Source: DASPWW01 sp963841715
GTDB lineage: Bacteria > Actinomycetota > Thermoleophilia > Solirubrobacterales > 70-9
Reading direction: 5' to 3'
DNA length: 64,000 nt
Assembly (NCBI GenBank): GCA_963841715.1
Contig: CAWJDP010000004.1
Location: 465,158-529,157 of the forward strand
Shown here: positions 56,701 to 64,000 of the stretch, piece by piece
Position numbering within the stretch: position 1 is the stretch's first letter
Layout of the letters: each line of letters begins with the position of its first letter
Position numbers and translations under genes: made by a program
The notes under the pieces: model-generated
Databases searched by the model: none
Told to the model about the DNA's origin: nothing
What the model saw: the letters and a program-made list of their open reading frames with translations, nothing else

Positions 56701-57011
56701 CATCGATGTTCGACTTGGCCAAAGCAGCGAGGGCAGAATCAGACACTGATCTGGTCCCATTCTGGATCTATCCAATCGTCGACGGCGCACAGATCGAGCG
56801 CCACGTGCCGACGCTTCCCCTGAGCAGTGATAGCGCTCGCCTTACTCATCTACTTCGCTCGCTCGCCGTCTACCGAATGGTCTTCGGGCAGCCGCGCCAA
56901 GACGACCTCGTCGAGCTTCTTCTCGCCCAGCTATCCGACGAGGACCGCGCGAATCAACAAGCGCTTCTGGACGAGGTCCGCATTGATCTATCCCCCGACC
57001 CATTGGCCTAG
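53704..57011 (+). pseudogene. SNF2/DEAD-type helicase, frameshifted
   Basis: About 1100 residues, GTG start coupled to the PLD-like gene. Motif I is FLVADEVGLGKTLVARGVIA, motif Ia VYICSNADIARQN (split), motif II LVILDEFQRFRYLLDPQDEA, motif III SATPYKMYTT, and C-terminal motifs STSVGQEGLDFHLYCHAVVH (V) and FEQREGRVHRYKGHAVRKNL (VI). Long insertions between the RecA lobes resemble DISARM-type and other defence helicases rather than repair enzymes. Breaks are frequent to about 56360. The intact tail ends at 57011. Confidence 0.8.
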
Positions 57012-57377
57012 GCCGTCCCTTTCGGCCGCCGCACCGTCCTCCCGGTCCTACTCCGCGACAAGATCGGCTACTGCCAGCAGTTCTCCGGCGGGATGGCGCT
57101 GATGATGCGGATGTCCGGGATCCCGACCCGCGTCGTTTCCGGCTGGCCGGTCGATTCGGACGCAACCCTCCGGCGCCTCGAAGGTCGGCTCGTGAGCCGC
57201 GGCCGCTCAACCGCCGCCGACTACGTGACAAAGCTCCGCGCCGGCCGGTTTGGGTCTCGAGGGCGCGCCGTGACGCTCGCTGATCGCCGGGCACTGCGCA
57301 GCGATCTCGCCGCGCGCGGCAGTCTCCGCAGCCGTCTGCATGCCTATCTCGGACTACCGCCAGGGGCTCCGAGCTGA
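57012..57377 (+). pseudogene. Deleted second copy of the transglutaminase 3' end
   Basis: Reads KIGYCQQFSGGMALMMRMSG, IPTRVVSGW, then jumps to DATLRRLEGRLVSRGRSTAA, DYVTKLRAGRFGSR and the end LHAYLGLPPGAPS. It matches the C-terminal half of the gene at 28591, but about 450 bases corresponding to 30193-30642 are missing, which removes the catalytic His and Asp. Bases 57052-57081 are identical to 30099-30128. Shortly after both stops a TTGATCACGGT sequence recurs (30893 and 57407 areas). It is a remnant, in the same orientation as the intact gene 26 kb to the left. Confidence 0.88.
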
Positions 57378-57535
57378 GCAGCGGATTGGTCGAGAAGCGT
57401 CCGATTGATCACGGTCGTTTCGGCGACCGGCGCTCCCATGGTCCAACGCACCTGGCGCTCGGAGCTTGGCGGACAAGCGTTAATGGCGGCGATTTACTGC
57501 CACAACGGACCTCGTTCGCGCCGTTCACCCGGATG

Positions 57536-57563
57536 TTGTACCGACCGCATTCACACCTAGGAT
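57536..57563 (+). promoter_or_regulatory. Candidate sigma-70-type promoter of the methyltransferase gene
   Basis: TTGTAC (57536-57541) and TAGGAT (57558-57563) are separated by 16 bases, close to the TTGACA-TATAAT consensus. Transcription would begin near 57570. The site lies in the 219-base gap (57378-57596) that holds no gene. A GAAGGG ribosome site follows at 57585-57590. Confidence 0.4.
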
Positions 57564-57596
57564 CTCTTTGCGATCCATTTAGGTGAAGGGCGGTTC

Positions 57597-60500
57597 TTGA
57601 GTTCGTCGCGCATGCCTACAACCACCACAAAGACGACCCTTCAGCCACCAGCTACCTCAAACGGCCGGGGGAGACTTTCCCATCTCGACGACTTATCGGT
57701 GGTGGTGGATGCGCAGCGGGTTGCGGATCGTGAGGCACGGAGCCGACGCGAGGCTCGTGCCATAGCGATCGCGGAGAGTTTCGTAGGCGGCTACGACGCG
57801 GCCACGGCGGCTGCGCTGGTCGCAAGATCCCCCTTCGCGAGCTTCGCTGAGACCTATCGACATGGCGTTCCGCTACTTGCTCTCGCCTTCAACCTCGTCG
57901 TAACGCGTGACGTCGTCGACTCATTGCTGGAGGATGAAACTGATCCGCTACGGCTGATTGCAGCAGTCTCCCGCACCACCGAGCTCGGACTTCACTCTCT
58001 GCATGATCCACAGGCCCCGTCGGCCGAGCCAGATGAGTTCCTGGGGGCGGCCAAGCAAGCTGGCTACTTCTTCACGCCGCCGGATGTGGCGTTCGCACTC
58101 GCCCGCGCCGGCTTAGGCGAACAGTCGACGGTGCGAACCGCCATGGACCCCGCCGCAGGGGCTGGGATTTTGCTCGCGGCCACGATGGTCGAGGCCAAAT
58201 CCTTGGGTCGACAACTCGAAGGCGTAATGGGAATTGAGCTCGACTCTTTCACCGCAGCCATTGCGAAGGCACTACTCGAGCGCATCCGCGAACTCCTTTC
58301 CCTCGATTGCACAGTTGAGATCGAGGTCGCAGACGCGATCGAGTCGCTCTTTTCCCTTGTTTCTCACTCGGACGGTCGGCGGTTCGATTGCATCGTGATG
58401 AACCCACCTTACGGGCGACTCAAATTCCTGCGCGGAACACTCACCAATGCGGAAACCCGCGTCGGAGTTCATCCAGATCAGCTGGATGAACTAGATGCTC
58501 GCGGCAAGGCTGCGGCGCGAGAAAAAGCCGGTCGCTTCCGCGAAATCTCTTCCGCCCTGGGTCTAGGCAAGGGTGCGCAGGACTATCAGCGGGTCTTCAC
58601 GGCTCTTGGACTCCGAGCGATGAGCAGCCAGGGTCGTTTTGCTCTGATCTCATCGGATGCCTGGCTAGGCGACGCCCAAGCGCAGGCACTAAGAGGTCTG
58701 GTGATGGACGGTCATCTCTTGGAAGAGGTCACCCTGTACCCGGAGTCATCAGGCCTCTTCGCAACGGTGAACCAGCCCACGGCGGTCGCGGTCTTCAGTC
58801 GAGCCAGGCCGGAATCATTCCGCGTACGCGTCATGTCGGGCCGTCAGCGGGAAGAGGTCGACTCGTATGACTTGACCTACTCGGAGATAGAGCGCCTTGA
58901 CAGCAAGCGCCGCCGCGTCCCACGCGTTCCATCAGCCCTCCATGCGGTCTACGTGAAGCTTGCACGGTGTCCCCGGCTGGGTGAGGACCCCAAACTCAAG
59001 AACGCGCGTGGAGAACTCGACCAGACACTCGGGCGAAGGCTTATCCAGACGGAGTGCTCGGATATGCGGCTCGTGCGTGGGGAACATGTCGAGCGCTACA
59101 CGCTCCAACCGTCGGGCTCGTCCGCAAAAGGGGACTATGTGGCCGTATCGGCCTTCGAGGAGGATTTCGCTGATTCCCCCAAGCTGTCCGACGTCCGAAG
59201 ACAACGCCTGGTCGGACGCCAGTGCTCCTATCAGAACAAGGCAAGACGACTCAGCTTTGCGCTAGCGCCGGCAAACGTCGTCGTTGGCAACTCCTGCAAT
59301 TACATCTCCGCCAGAAGCGTCGACGCGGACCAGGAACCGGCCCTGCTCAAGGCGATGCTGGTCGTTCTGAACAGCGCGTTCTCGGAGTTCTTCTTCCGCC
59401 TCTTCAACAGCAACAACCACGTTGCCAACTACGAGCTGGACGATTTGCCGATCTGCAACCTCGAGGATCAACAACTCGTGAGTCAGCTAGCGAGCCAGGC
59501 GGACTTCCTGAATGCCGCCTATGCTGGCACGCACGGCGGCAAGACGGCTAGCCGTATCGAAGATCTCGCGGACGCGCTAGTCGGAACGGCACTGGGACTC
59601 ACTGCAGACGAGGTCTGGCTTGTGGTTGCGGCAGTTGAGCCAGACCGAGCTAAGCGGGTTGCCGCAATGACCGCACTAATGCAGATGGAGCCGAGTGTCG
59701 TGGAGCAGCTTCTGGACGGCGACAGTTGGCCTCAGCATGTAGCGCCAAGCCTGTCGGATCTGGATCGCGAAATTATTCACCACGTTCCCCAGGGGGGCAA
59801 CTGGCAGGACATCCCGGAATCGGTTCCCTCAGAGCGCCTGAAACAGATTCGACACATGACGTCGTGGCGCGGGATTGTGCGGACGACCTACTACGGACGG
59901 CTCCGGCCCGATCAGCCCGCCTATACGATCGCGACATATTTCAACCGTCCCGGCAACGGGACCAACATTCATCCTTGGGTGGATCGGACTCTTACGAGTC
60001 GAGAGGCTGCCCGCCTTCAGTCATTTCCAGACTGGTTCCTGTTTGCCGGTACTCCCGCGTCGATTCGAAAACAGGTTGGCAACGCTGTTCCGCCCCTCCT
60101 TGGGTACGCGCTTGGTAAGCATCTGCGGGGACTCGGCTTCGTCGGTCCGTGGATCGACCTCTTTGCGGGCGCCGGCGGCCTGAGTCTGGGCCTGGAGGAA
60201 GCGCAGTGCGACATCGCGGTAGCCATCGACAATGACCGGCACGCAAGCTCCACCTACCGACTGAACAGGCCGTGCGAGGCGGAACCCTCGAGGGATTCCG
60301 CTCGAACGTTGTTCGTGGAGGAGGACCTGACGTTGGAGGCCAACGTATCACGGCGATGGAGCAGGCAGGGAGAAGCTCGCTGGCGAAAGGCTACGGCGCT
60401 TGTCGGCGGCCCGCCCTGTCAAGGGTTCTCGCATGCTGGCTGGCGAAGGAGCGCTGACGAAAGGAACGATCTGGCTTCCGTGTTCATGCGATTTGTCGAT

Positions 60501-60985
60501 GACCTACAGCCCCAGCTGGTGGTGCTTGAGAACGTAGAAGGCCTGCTGACTTACGACAAGGGAAGGGTGGTGCGCGAACTCATGGCCACACTCCGGGACC
60601 TCGGCTACGGTGTCCTTGAGGAGCCGTGGCTCCTTCGAGCTGAGTGCTTTGGAGTTCCCCAAATGCGACGGCGGGTCTTCCTGGTTGCAACTCGCTCAGG
60701 GACTCGCCGAGACCGCCGATACCGACGCATCAGGTGTGCAAGGGGCGTCGCGAGCGTCCCGGACAAGCCGATCTAATTGGCGATCTCCCGTACCCGTTAC
60801 TGTCGCCGAAGCCCTGGCCGACCTCCCCGCGCTGGGCGCCACCCGATTCCGGAGCAGAGGAAGCACGGCCTATCCGTGGCGAGTACGCCGCATGGTGCCG
60901 GGGGCAGCTTCGGACCGATGAGCTCGTTCAGTCGTTCAGCGAGCGACCCGGTCACTCCAGCTCGATGCCGGCCCCAATCTCATAA
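57597..60985 (+). CDS. Type IIS fusion methyltransferase: adenine-N6 domain plus permuted cytosine-C5 domain
   Basis: An open frame of 1059 residues runs to 60776. The N-terminal half (about 130-640) is an adenine methyltransferase of the Alw26I/Eco31I/Esp3I family: SAM loop MDPAAGAGILLAA, catalytic NPPYG, then a target-recognition region with NHVANYELDDLPI. The C-terminal part is a cytosine-C5 enzyme in circularly permuted order. Motifs IX-X come first (LTSREAARLQSFPDWF, QVGNAVPPLLGYALGKHL), then motif I DLFAGAGGLSLGLEEA, motif IV GGPPCQGFSHAG with the catalytic Cys, motif VI ENVEG, and motif VIII FGVPQMRRRVFLVATRSG. After 60700 one or two indels occur and the target-recognition tail continues to about 60985. 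Start TTG 57597 has a ribosome site; ATG 57612 is possible. It would protect both strands of the host's sites. Confidence 0.9.
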
Positions 60986-62524
60986 AACCGGTCTTTGAGA
61001 AGCCTGCCAATCTCCTTGTCCTTGTCGCGCCGCTCCCGTCGCCCTTGCCGAGTAACGCGCCGATCGAGGCTTCGAACTCGTCTGCCAGCAGGGCGCCCTT
61101 GGTTAGCTCGCCCACGCCTCGTCCCAGCGAGATCCGGGCAAACCACTCACGAGCTCGATTACCTCATCGGCCAACTCATCGACCTGATCATGGAGCTCGG
61201 TCCGAGCTTTCGGTCAGCCACACCCTTCTCGGCATAAAGCTTGAGCTCTTCCAAGGCGATTCGGACCGATCGCCGCGCCAAGCTCTCGCGCAGTGGTGTC
61301 TTCACCTCAACGGATTCCACCCTCGCGAAGGTGAGCTTTGACTCATCAAGATCCTCGAATGTGTGGGTGAAATACGCGTAATCGGGGTTCAGTAACGATA
61401 CGAGGAGGCGGCTCTCGCCGGCGAGGAGCAGGCGATAGAGCAGGCGCAGGTATGCATCCTGAAGTCCTCGCATCAACGCGCTCAGCTCAGCGGCCTGCTG
61501 GTTCGAGCGGACACGCTTCTTGTTCGCATCCCACAAGCCGCGAACCTGCCAGCTCGCGACCGACTCGCCGCTGCTTGCCTCGTACTCAACAAGCCGCTTG
61601 ACATCTTCGAGGCTCATCCGGCGGTTTTTGCTCGAGTTGCACGAAGGACAAGTGGGGACAAACAACGGCAGTTGCTTGAACCCGCATGACAGTGGTCCGA
61701 CATGGTCCGGGACTAACGCGGTCCACACTCGCCCCGCAGATTGAGCAGCTGCCAGGTCCGGCTGCGTTGAACAATGCGTCTGCCAGGGCCCAGTCTCCCT
61801 CAGCCCACCATTGAAAAGCCCTCCGGTCGTGCTGATACGAGCGGAGGTTTTCGACTGACCGGCCTGGGTCATGCTGTCCTCGGCAGTGGAGACAGTAATC
61901 GTGGAATCCATCCAAACGATCAGGAGGATTCGCCATGTAGCCAGGGCTGAGCCAGACAGAGCGGAGGTGATTGGTCCGTTCAAACGCTTCCCGACTCATG
62001 CCAAGCTCCTTGAAAGCGTCCTCGCGCTCCGGAAACAGCTTTCGCATCGCTGCTACCCGGTCGGTTCCGCCCTCCCGGTCGAGCGCTTCGAGTTCCTTCA
62101 AGGAATCTGAGATGGACTGTCCGCGTTCAAAGACGCGCTCGTCCCCCAGAGCGTTGAGTCGGGCCGCTAGACGACCATTGAGATAGAAGTAGCCGACGTT
62201 TCGATCTTCACCGCAGAGTCGACACGGCCGGTATCCGGTGGGATGAATCCGACGAGCGGCGATCGAGAAGCGCTCTTTCTCCTTTCCCTTGCCAGGCAAC
62301 CCAAGGCCATCAGCCTTTTTGCTCCACCACTTGACACGTGCGTCGTAGTGCTTGTGGAACGAGGTGGTCTGTCCCGAGCTCACCTGCCAGCTAATCCTGC
62401 CGTCGGCCGAAACTGCGCCGGGCATTTCCTTGTACGCCGGATCGGCGACGATCATCTCCATGTACTTGACGTAGGCGGGATGTGCGTCGAAGGTGCCTCG
62501 GCCGTAACGATGGGGCTTCGCCAT
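60952..62524 (-). pseudogene. Type IIS restriction endonuclease, BsaI/Eco31I/Alw26I/Esp3I family
   Basis: About 520 residues with the full BsaI-like plan. N-terminal: HPAYVKYMEMIVADPAYKEM, GRISWQVSSGQTTSF, then a recognition part with CRLCGEDRNVGYFYLNGRLA. Middle: LSPGYMANPPDRLDGFHDY, NLRSYQHDRRAFQWWAEGDW. The HNH nuclease is LVPDHVGPLSCGFKQLP with CPSCNSSKNRRMSLEDV. It ends in a helical tail finishing YEIGAGIELE at 60952. One-base breaks lie near 61725, 61195, 61110 and 61050, so as written it is interrupted. It is convergent with, and slightly overlaps, the methyltransferase tail. Known relatives cut outside GGTCTC, CGTCTC or GTCTC; the target here is not readable. Confidence 0.85.
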
Positions 62525-62668
62525 GCGCGGCTTGTATCAATACGAGCGCGAGCGCTCCAGTCACCGCCAGATGCCACAGGCAGCCGGAAGCGCGGAGCCG
62601 CTCTGCGCACCTCGCGCCAGTCGCTCTTCTGGGACTTCGTGGACCTTTCTGCCGAAGTCGGTTCACTT

Positions 62669-63031
62669 TCACGTAACCCATCTAGCAGCCCATAGGACTG
62701 AGCCGACCCGAACGAACCTCGCTCGCCGCCGAGAGCAGCCGTGGTGAGCAAAGGTGGCAACGAACGGGGGTACTCGGCTGCCCCCGCGAGTCGGAGTTCC
62801 TGGCGCGATTCGACGGCCTCCGGGCTGCGGCTTCTCGCGCAAGCAGCACTCCGGCGAAGGCCTCGGGTTGCTAGGCGCTCCGATGTTCCGTTCTCGCAGG
62901 TATGAACCGACCACAGCGACTAGAGCTCTGCGCAGGCCCAAGTCCGTAGGGTCCATCCATGCCAGCGCCGACGCCAGCTTGCCCTGCGCCCGCTGCTCGG
63001 GCGGCATCTCGGCCCAGTCCCGAAGCTTCAA
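62669..63031 (-). CDS. Possible small protein upstream of the endonuclease gene
   Basis: 120 residues. Only the first half (MKLRDWAEMPPEQRAQGKLA, LAWMDPTDLGLRRALVAVVG) looks like real protein with good codon use; the rest is Arg-rich and may be read in a wrong frame. It lies 144 bases upstream of the endonuclease on the same strand, where a controller gene could sit, but no helix-turn-helix is visible. Confidence 0.3.
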   Translation of the reverse strand: MKLRDWAEMPPEQRAQGKLASALAWMDPTDLGLRRALVAVVGSYLRERNIGAPSNPRPSPECCLREKPQPGGRRIAPGTPTRGGSRVPPFVATFAHHGCSRRRARFVRVGSVLWAARWVT

Positions 63032-63403
63032 ATACCGGGTACTAGACCGAGCGGAAACATCACGCAGTAGTAATCGCGAGCTCCCATCTTCCCGCGGATT
63101 GCCGCGAGATCCATCTTGTTGGCTACGACTAGTAGCTCCTTTCTACCCCGGCCCCGAGACCTTTCCACAGGAACCTGGGGCCGGTTGGGTTTGTACGCCG
63201 AAACTTGAGCAGAGTTCGCGTGGAATACCGGAGGCTTCGCCGCGAACTACGCCCAAAGCGCAGCGACTCTCGCCAGGGCCGGGGAGTGCACGCAGCTTTG
63301 GAGCCTGGGAACGGCTTGATGCTCGCCTGATGCCCGCCCTCCCCGTGCGGTTCACGGTCGGGGCATGAGAAATCTCCCCCTTGAGCGGGGCATCCTCAAA
63401 TTA
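63032..63403. other. Region without a supported gene
   Basis: No reading frame shows a domain, a ribosome site or convincing codon use. Short GC-rich inverted repeats are present (for example around 63325-63365, CCCCGTGCGG...CGGTCGGGGC, and CCCCCTTGAGCGGGG at 63376-63390), so a structured RNA or hairpin terminators are possible. The plus-strand open frame across it (62754-63368) is compositionally poor and rejected. Confidence 0.5.
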
Positions 63404-63450
63404 GTGGGGGCGGGAATTAACCCGCGCCCTTCGGGTCATGAACCCGTCGG
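63404..63450 (-). repeat. tRNA-fMet 3'-half remnant, possible attachment site
   Basis: On the minus strand the sequence reads as the anticodon arm GGGTTCATGACCC (anticodon CAT), then CGAAGG, a T arm GCGGGTTAATTCCCGC and an acceptor end CCCCCAC. This matches the 3' half of initiator-type tRNA-Met, with one base missing in the T loop. No 5' half is present: instead the coding end of the membrane protein at 63436 runs into it. Such 3' halves arise when an element integrates into a tRNA gene. No integrase gene is visible in the window. Confidence 0.5.
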
Positions 63451-63921
63451 GACCGCTGTCGGGGCGGTTCTCTCCGCCGAGGCTTGGGAGGCTTTCACAC
63501 TAGTCCTGATCGCCGTCATCGCGACCATCAGGATCGGGAAAAACCACACGATGTAGAGGTAGAACCAGTGGTCCGCGGTGAGTTGAGCCATGATGATCAC
63601 AGCCGCGGCCAATGCGGCGATTTGGGACAGGGTGCGGCGCTTGGGGATGAAGGCGACGAGGAGCGCCAGGGCGGCGGTCAGGCCCTGAACGACCTGCTGG
63701 CCCCAGGCGAGGCTTGGAGCCTGGCCCCAGACGCTGAACGGGGACTCTCTATTGATCTGGCTGGCGATCGTGCGGTCGTAGAAGACGTGCAGCCCCGGGT
63801 TGATCGTCGGCCACGCCATCAGCGCGGCCCCGACGACGACGAACGCGCCGACGAACCAGCCGAGCTGCTTCAGGCGCGGTCCAGATAAGGGCCCGTCGCC
63901 GGTCTCGGGGTCCGTGCTCAA
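63436..63921 (-). CDS. Membrane protein, probably C-terminal part of a GT87/DUF2029-like transferase
   Basis: 161 residues from TTG 63921: an N-terminal helix (about 20-40), an external loop VFYDRTIASQINRESPFSVW, then four helices ending HWFYLYIVWFFPILMVAM. This pattern matches the last quarter of polytopic mannosyltransferase-like (GT87) proteins as I recall them. The catalytic N-terminal part is not in the window, and upstream bases 63922-64000 hold no continuation in this frame. The C-terminal residues VPTGS and the stop codon lie within the tRNA-like remnant. Confidence 0.55.
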   Translation of the reverse strand: MSTDPETGDGPLSGPRLKQLGWFVGAFVVVGAALMAWPTINPGLHVFYDRTIASQINRESPFSVWGQAPSLAWGQQVVQGLTAALALLVAFIPKRRTLSQIAALAAAVIIMAQLTADHWFYLYIVWFFPILMVAMTAIRTSVKASQASAERTAPTAVPTGS

Positions 63922-64000
63922 GAGCCCCGCTCTGGGCCGGCTGCAAATAACGGCGTGAGCAGGAAAGAGAACTGAACTTCGTCAGTCCGCCTAACGCGCT

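Noticed and set aside
50590..57011. Classical DISARM or BREX system
   Set aside because: The helicase and PLD-like genes recall DISARM, but no DUF1998 (DrmB) protein, PglZ or BrxC-type ATPase is present.
62754..63368. 204-codon plus-strand frame
   Set aside because: Biased Arg/Ser/Pro content, no start signal and no domain. It overlaps the structured region before the tRNA remnant.
63404..63480. Complete tRNA-Met gene
   Set aside because: No D arm or 5' acceptor strand can be paired upstream. Only the anticodon arm, T arm and 3' acceptor strand are present.
1..64000. CRISPR array, integrase, transposase or origin of replication
   Set aside because: No regularly spaced repeats, no tyrosine or serine recombinase or transposase motifs, and no DnaA-box cluster were seen. 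Island boundaries rest on other signs.

Overview
The window is very GC-rich bacterial chromosome. Gene content points to an actinobacterium of the Thermoleophilia/Solirubrobacterales type: TatA/TatC, a mycobacterial-like dCTP deaminase, menaquinone methyltransferase, a QcrABC menaquinol-cytochrome c reductase whose QcrC fuses subunit IV to a cytochrome c, frequent GTG/TTG starts, and a small protein built of SIGS repeats. The taxon is an inference from gene content; there is no rRNA in the window.

Region 1 (0.2-30.9 kb) looks like ordinary chromosome. It holds a tRNA-Lys; cyclic-di-GMP proteins at 0.4 and 17-19.4 kb; Tat export and dcd; and a long minus-strand run from 12.9 down to 4.9 kb. 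That run reads hemB, a fused siroheme decarboxylase (Ahb), hemL, a degenerate prenyl-synthase-like gene, qcrA, qcrB, qcrC, menG and a polyprenyl diphosphate synthase. It joins tetrapyrrole supply, the bc complex that uses haem, and the menaquinone that feeds it. After that come an ABC-2 exporter, a YmdB-type phosphodiesterase, two acetyl-CoA hydrolase/transferase paralogues, an HdeD-like protein, a cold-shock protein, a desaturase, a secreted nuclease, and a MoxR / DUF58 / transglutaminase operon.

Region 2 (30.9-57.4 kb) looks like an accessory or defence island. It opens with a gamma-glutamylcyclotransferase and a VWA protein. Next are a sigma-factor / XRE-like / ImmA-IrrE cassette, a Phd-RelE type toxin-antitoxin pair with its operator, a stand-alone HIRAN protein, an HD alarmone-hydrolase-like protein, an ARPP-1 protein and a DUF3800 protein. 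A plus-strand block follows: an AddB-like nuclease, an AddA-like UvrD helicase-nuclease, then the translationally coupled trio DUF6361 / phospholipase D-like / SNF2-type helicase, with a GIY-YIG gene on the opposite strand between the two parts. The island ends at a deleted, diverged copy of the transglutaminase 3' end (57.0-57.4 kb). The intact copy lies at the left edge (30.1-30.9 kb), so the two bracket the island in direct orientation.

Region 3 (57.4-63.4 kb) is less GC-rich and carries a type IIS restriction-modification system of the BsaI/Eco31I/Alw26I/Esp3I family. A very large methyltransferase fuses an adenine-N6 domain to a circularly permuted cytosine-C5 domain, and it converges on the restriction endonuclease gene. 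A 3'-half tRNA-fMet-like remnant and the C-terminal end of a membrane protein close the window.

Many otherwise well-conserved genes carry one-base indels: hemB, ahb, the second CoA-transferase, ARPP-1, addB/addA, DUF6361, PLD, the helicase and the endonuclease. Because hemB should be essential, many of these are probably sequence errors in GC-rich homopolymers rather than decay. Genes with such breaks are described here as the protein that can be reconstructed across frames.
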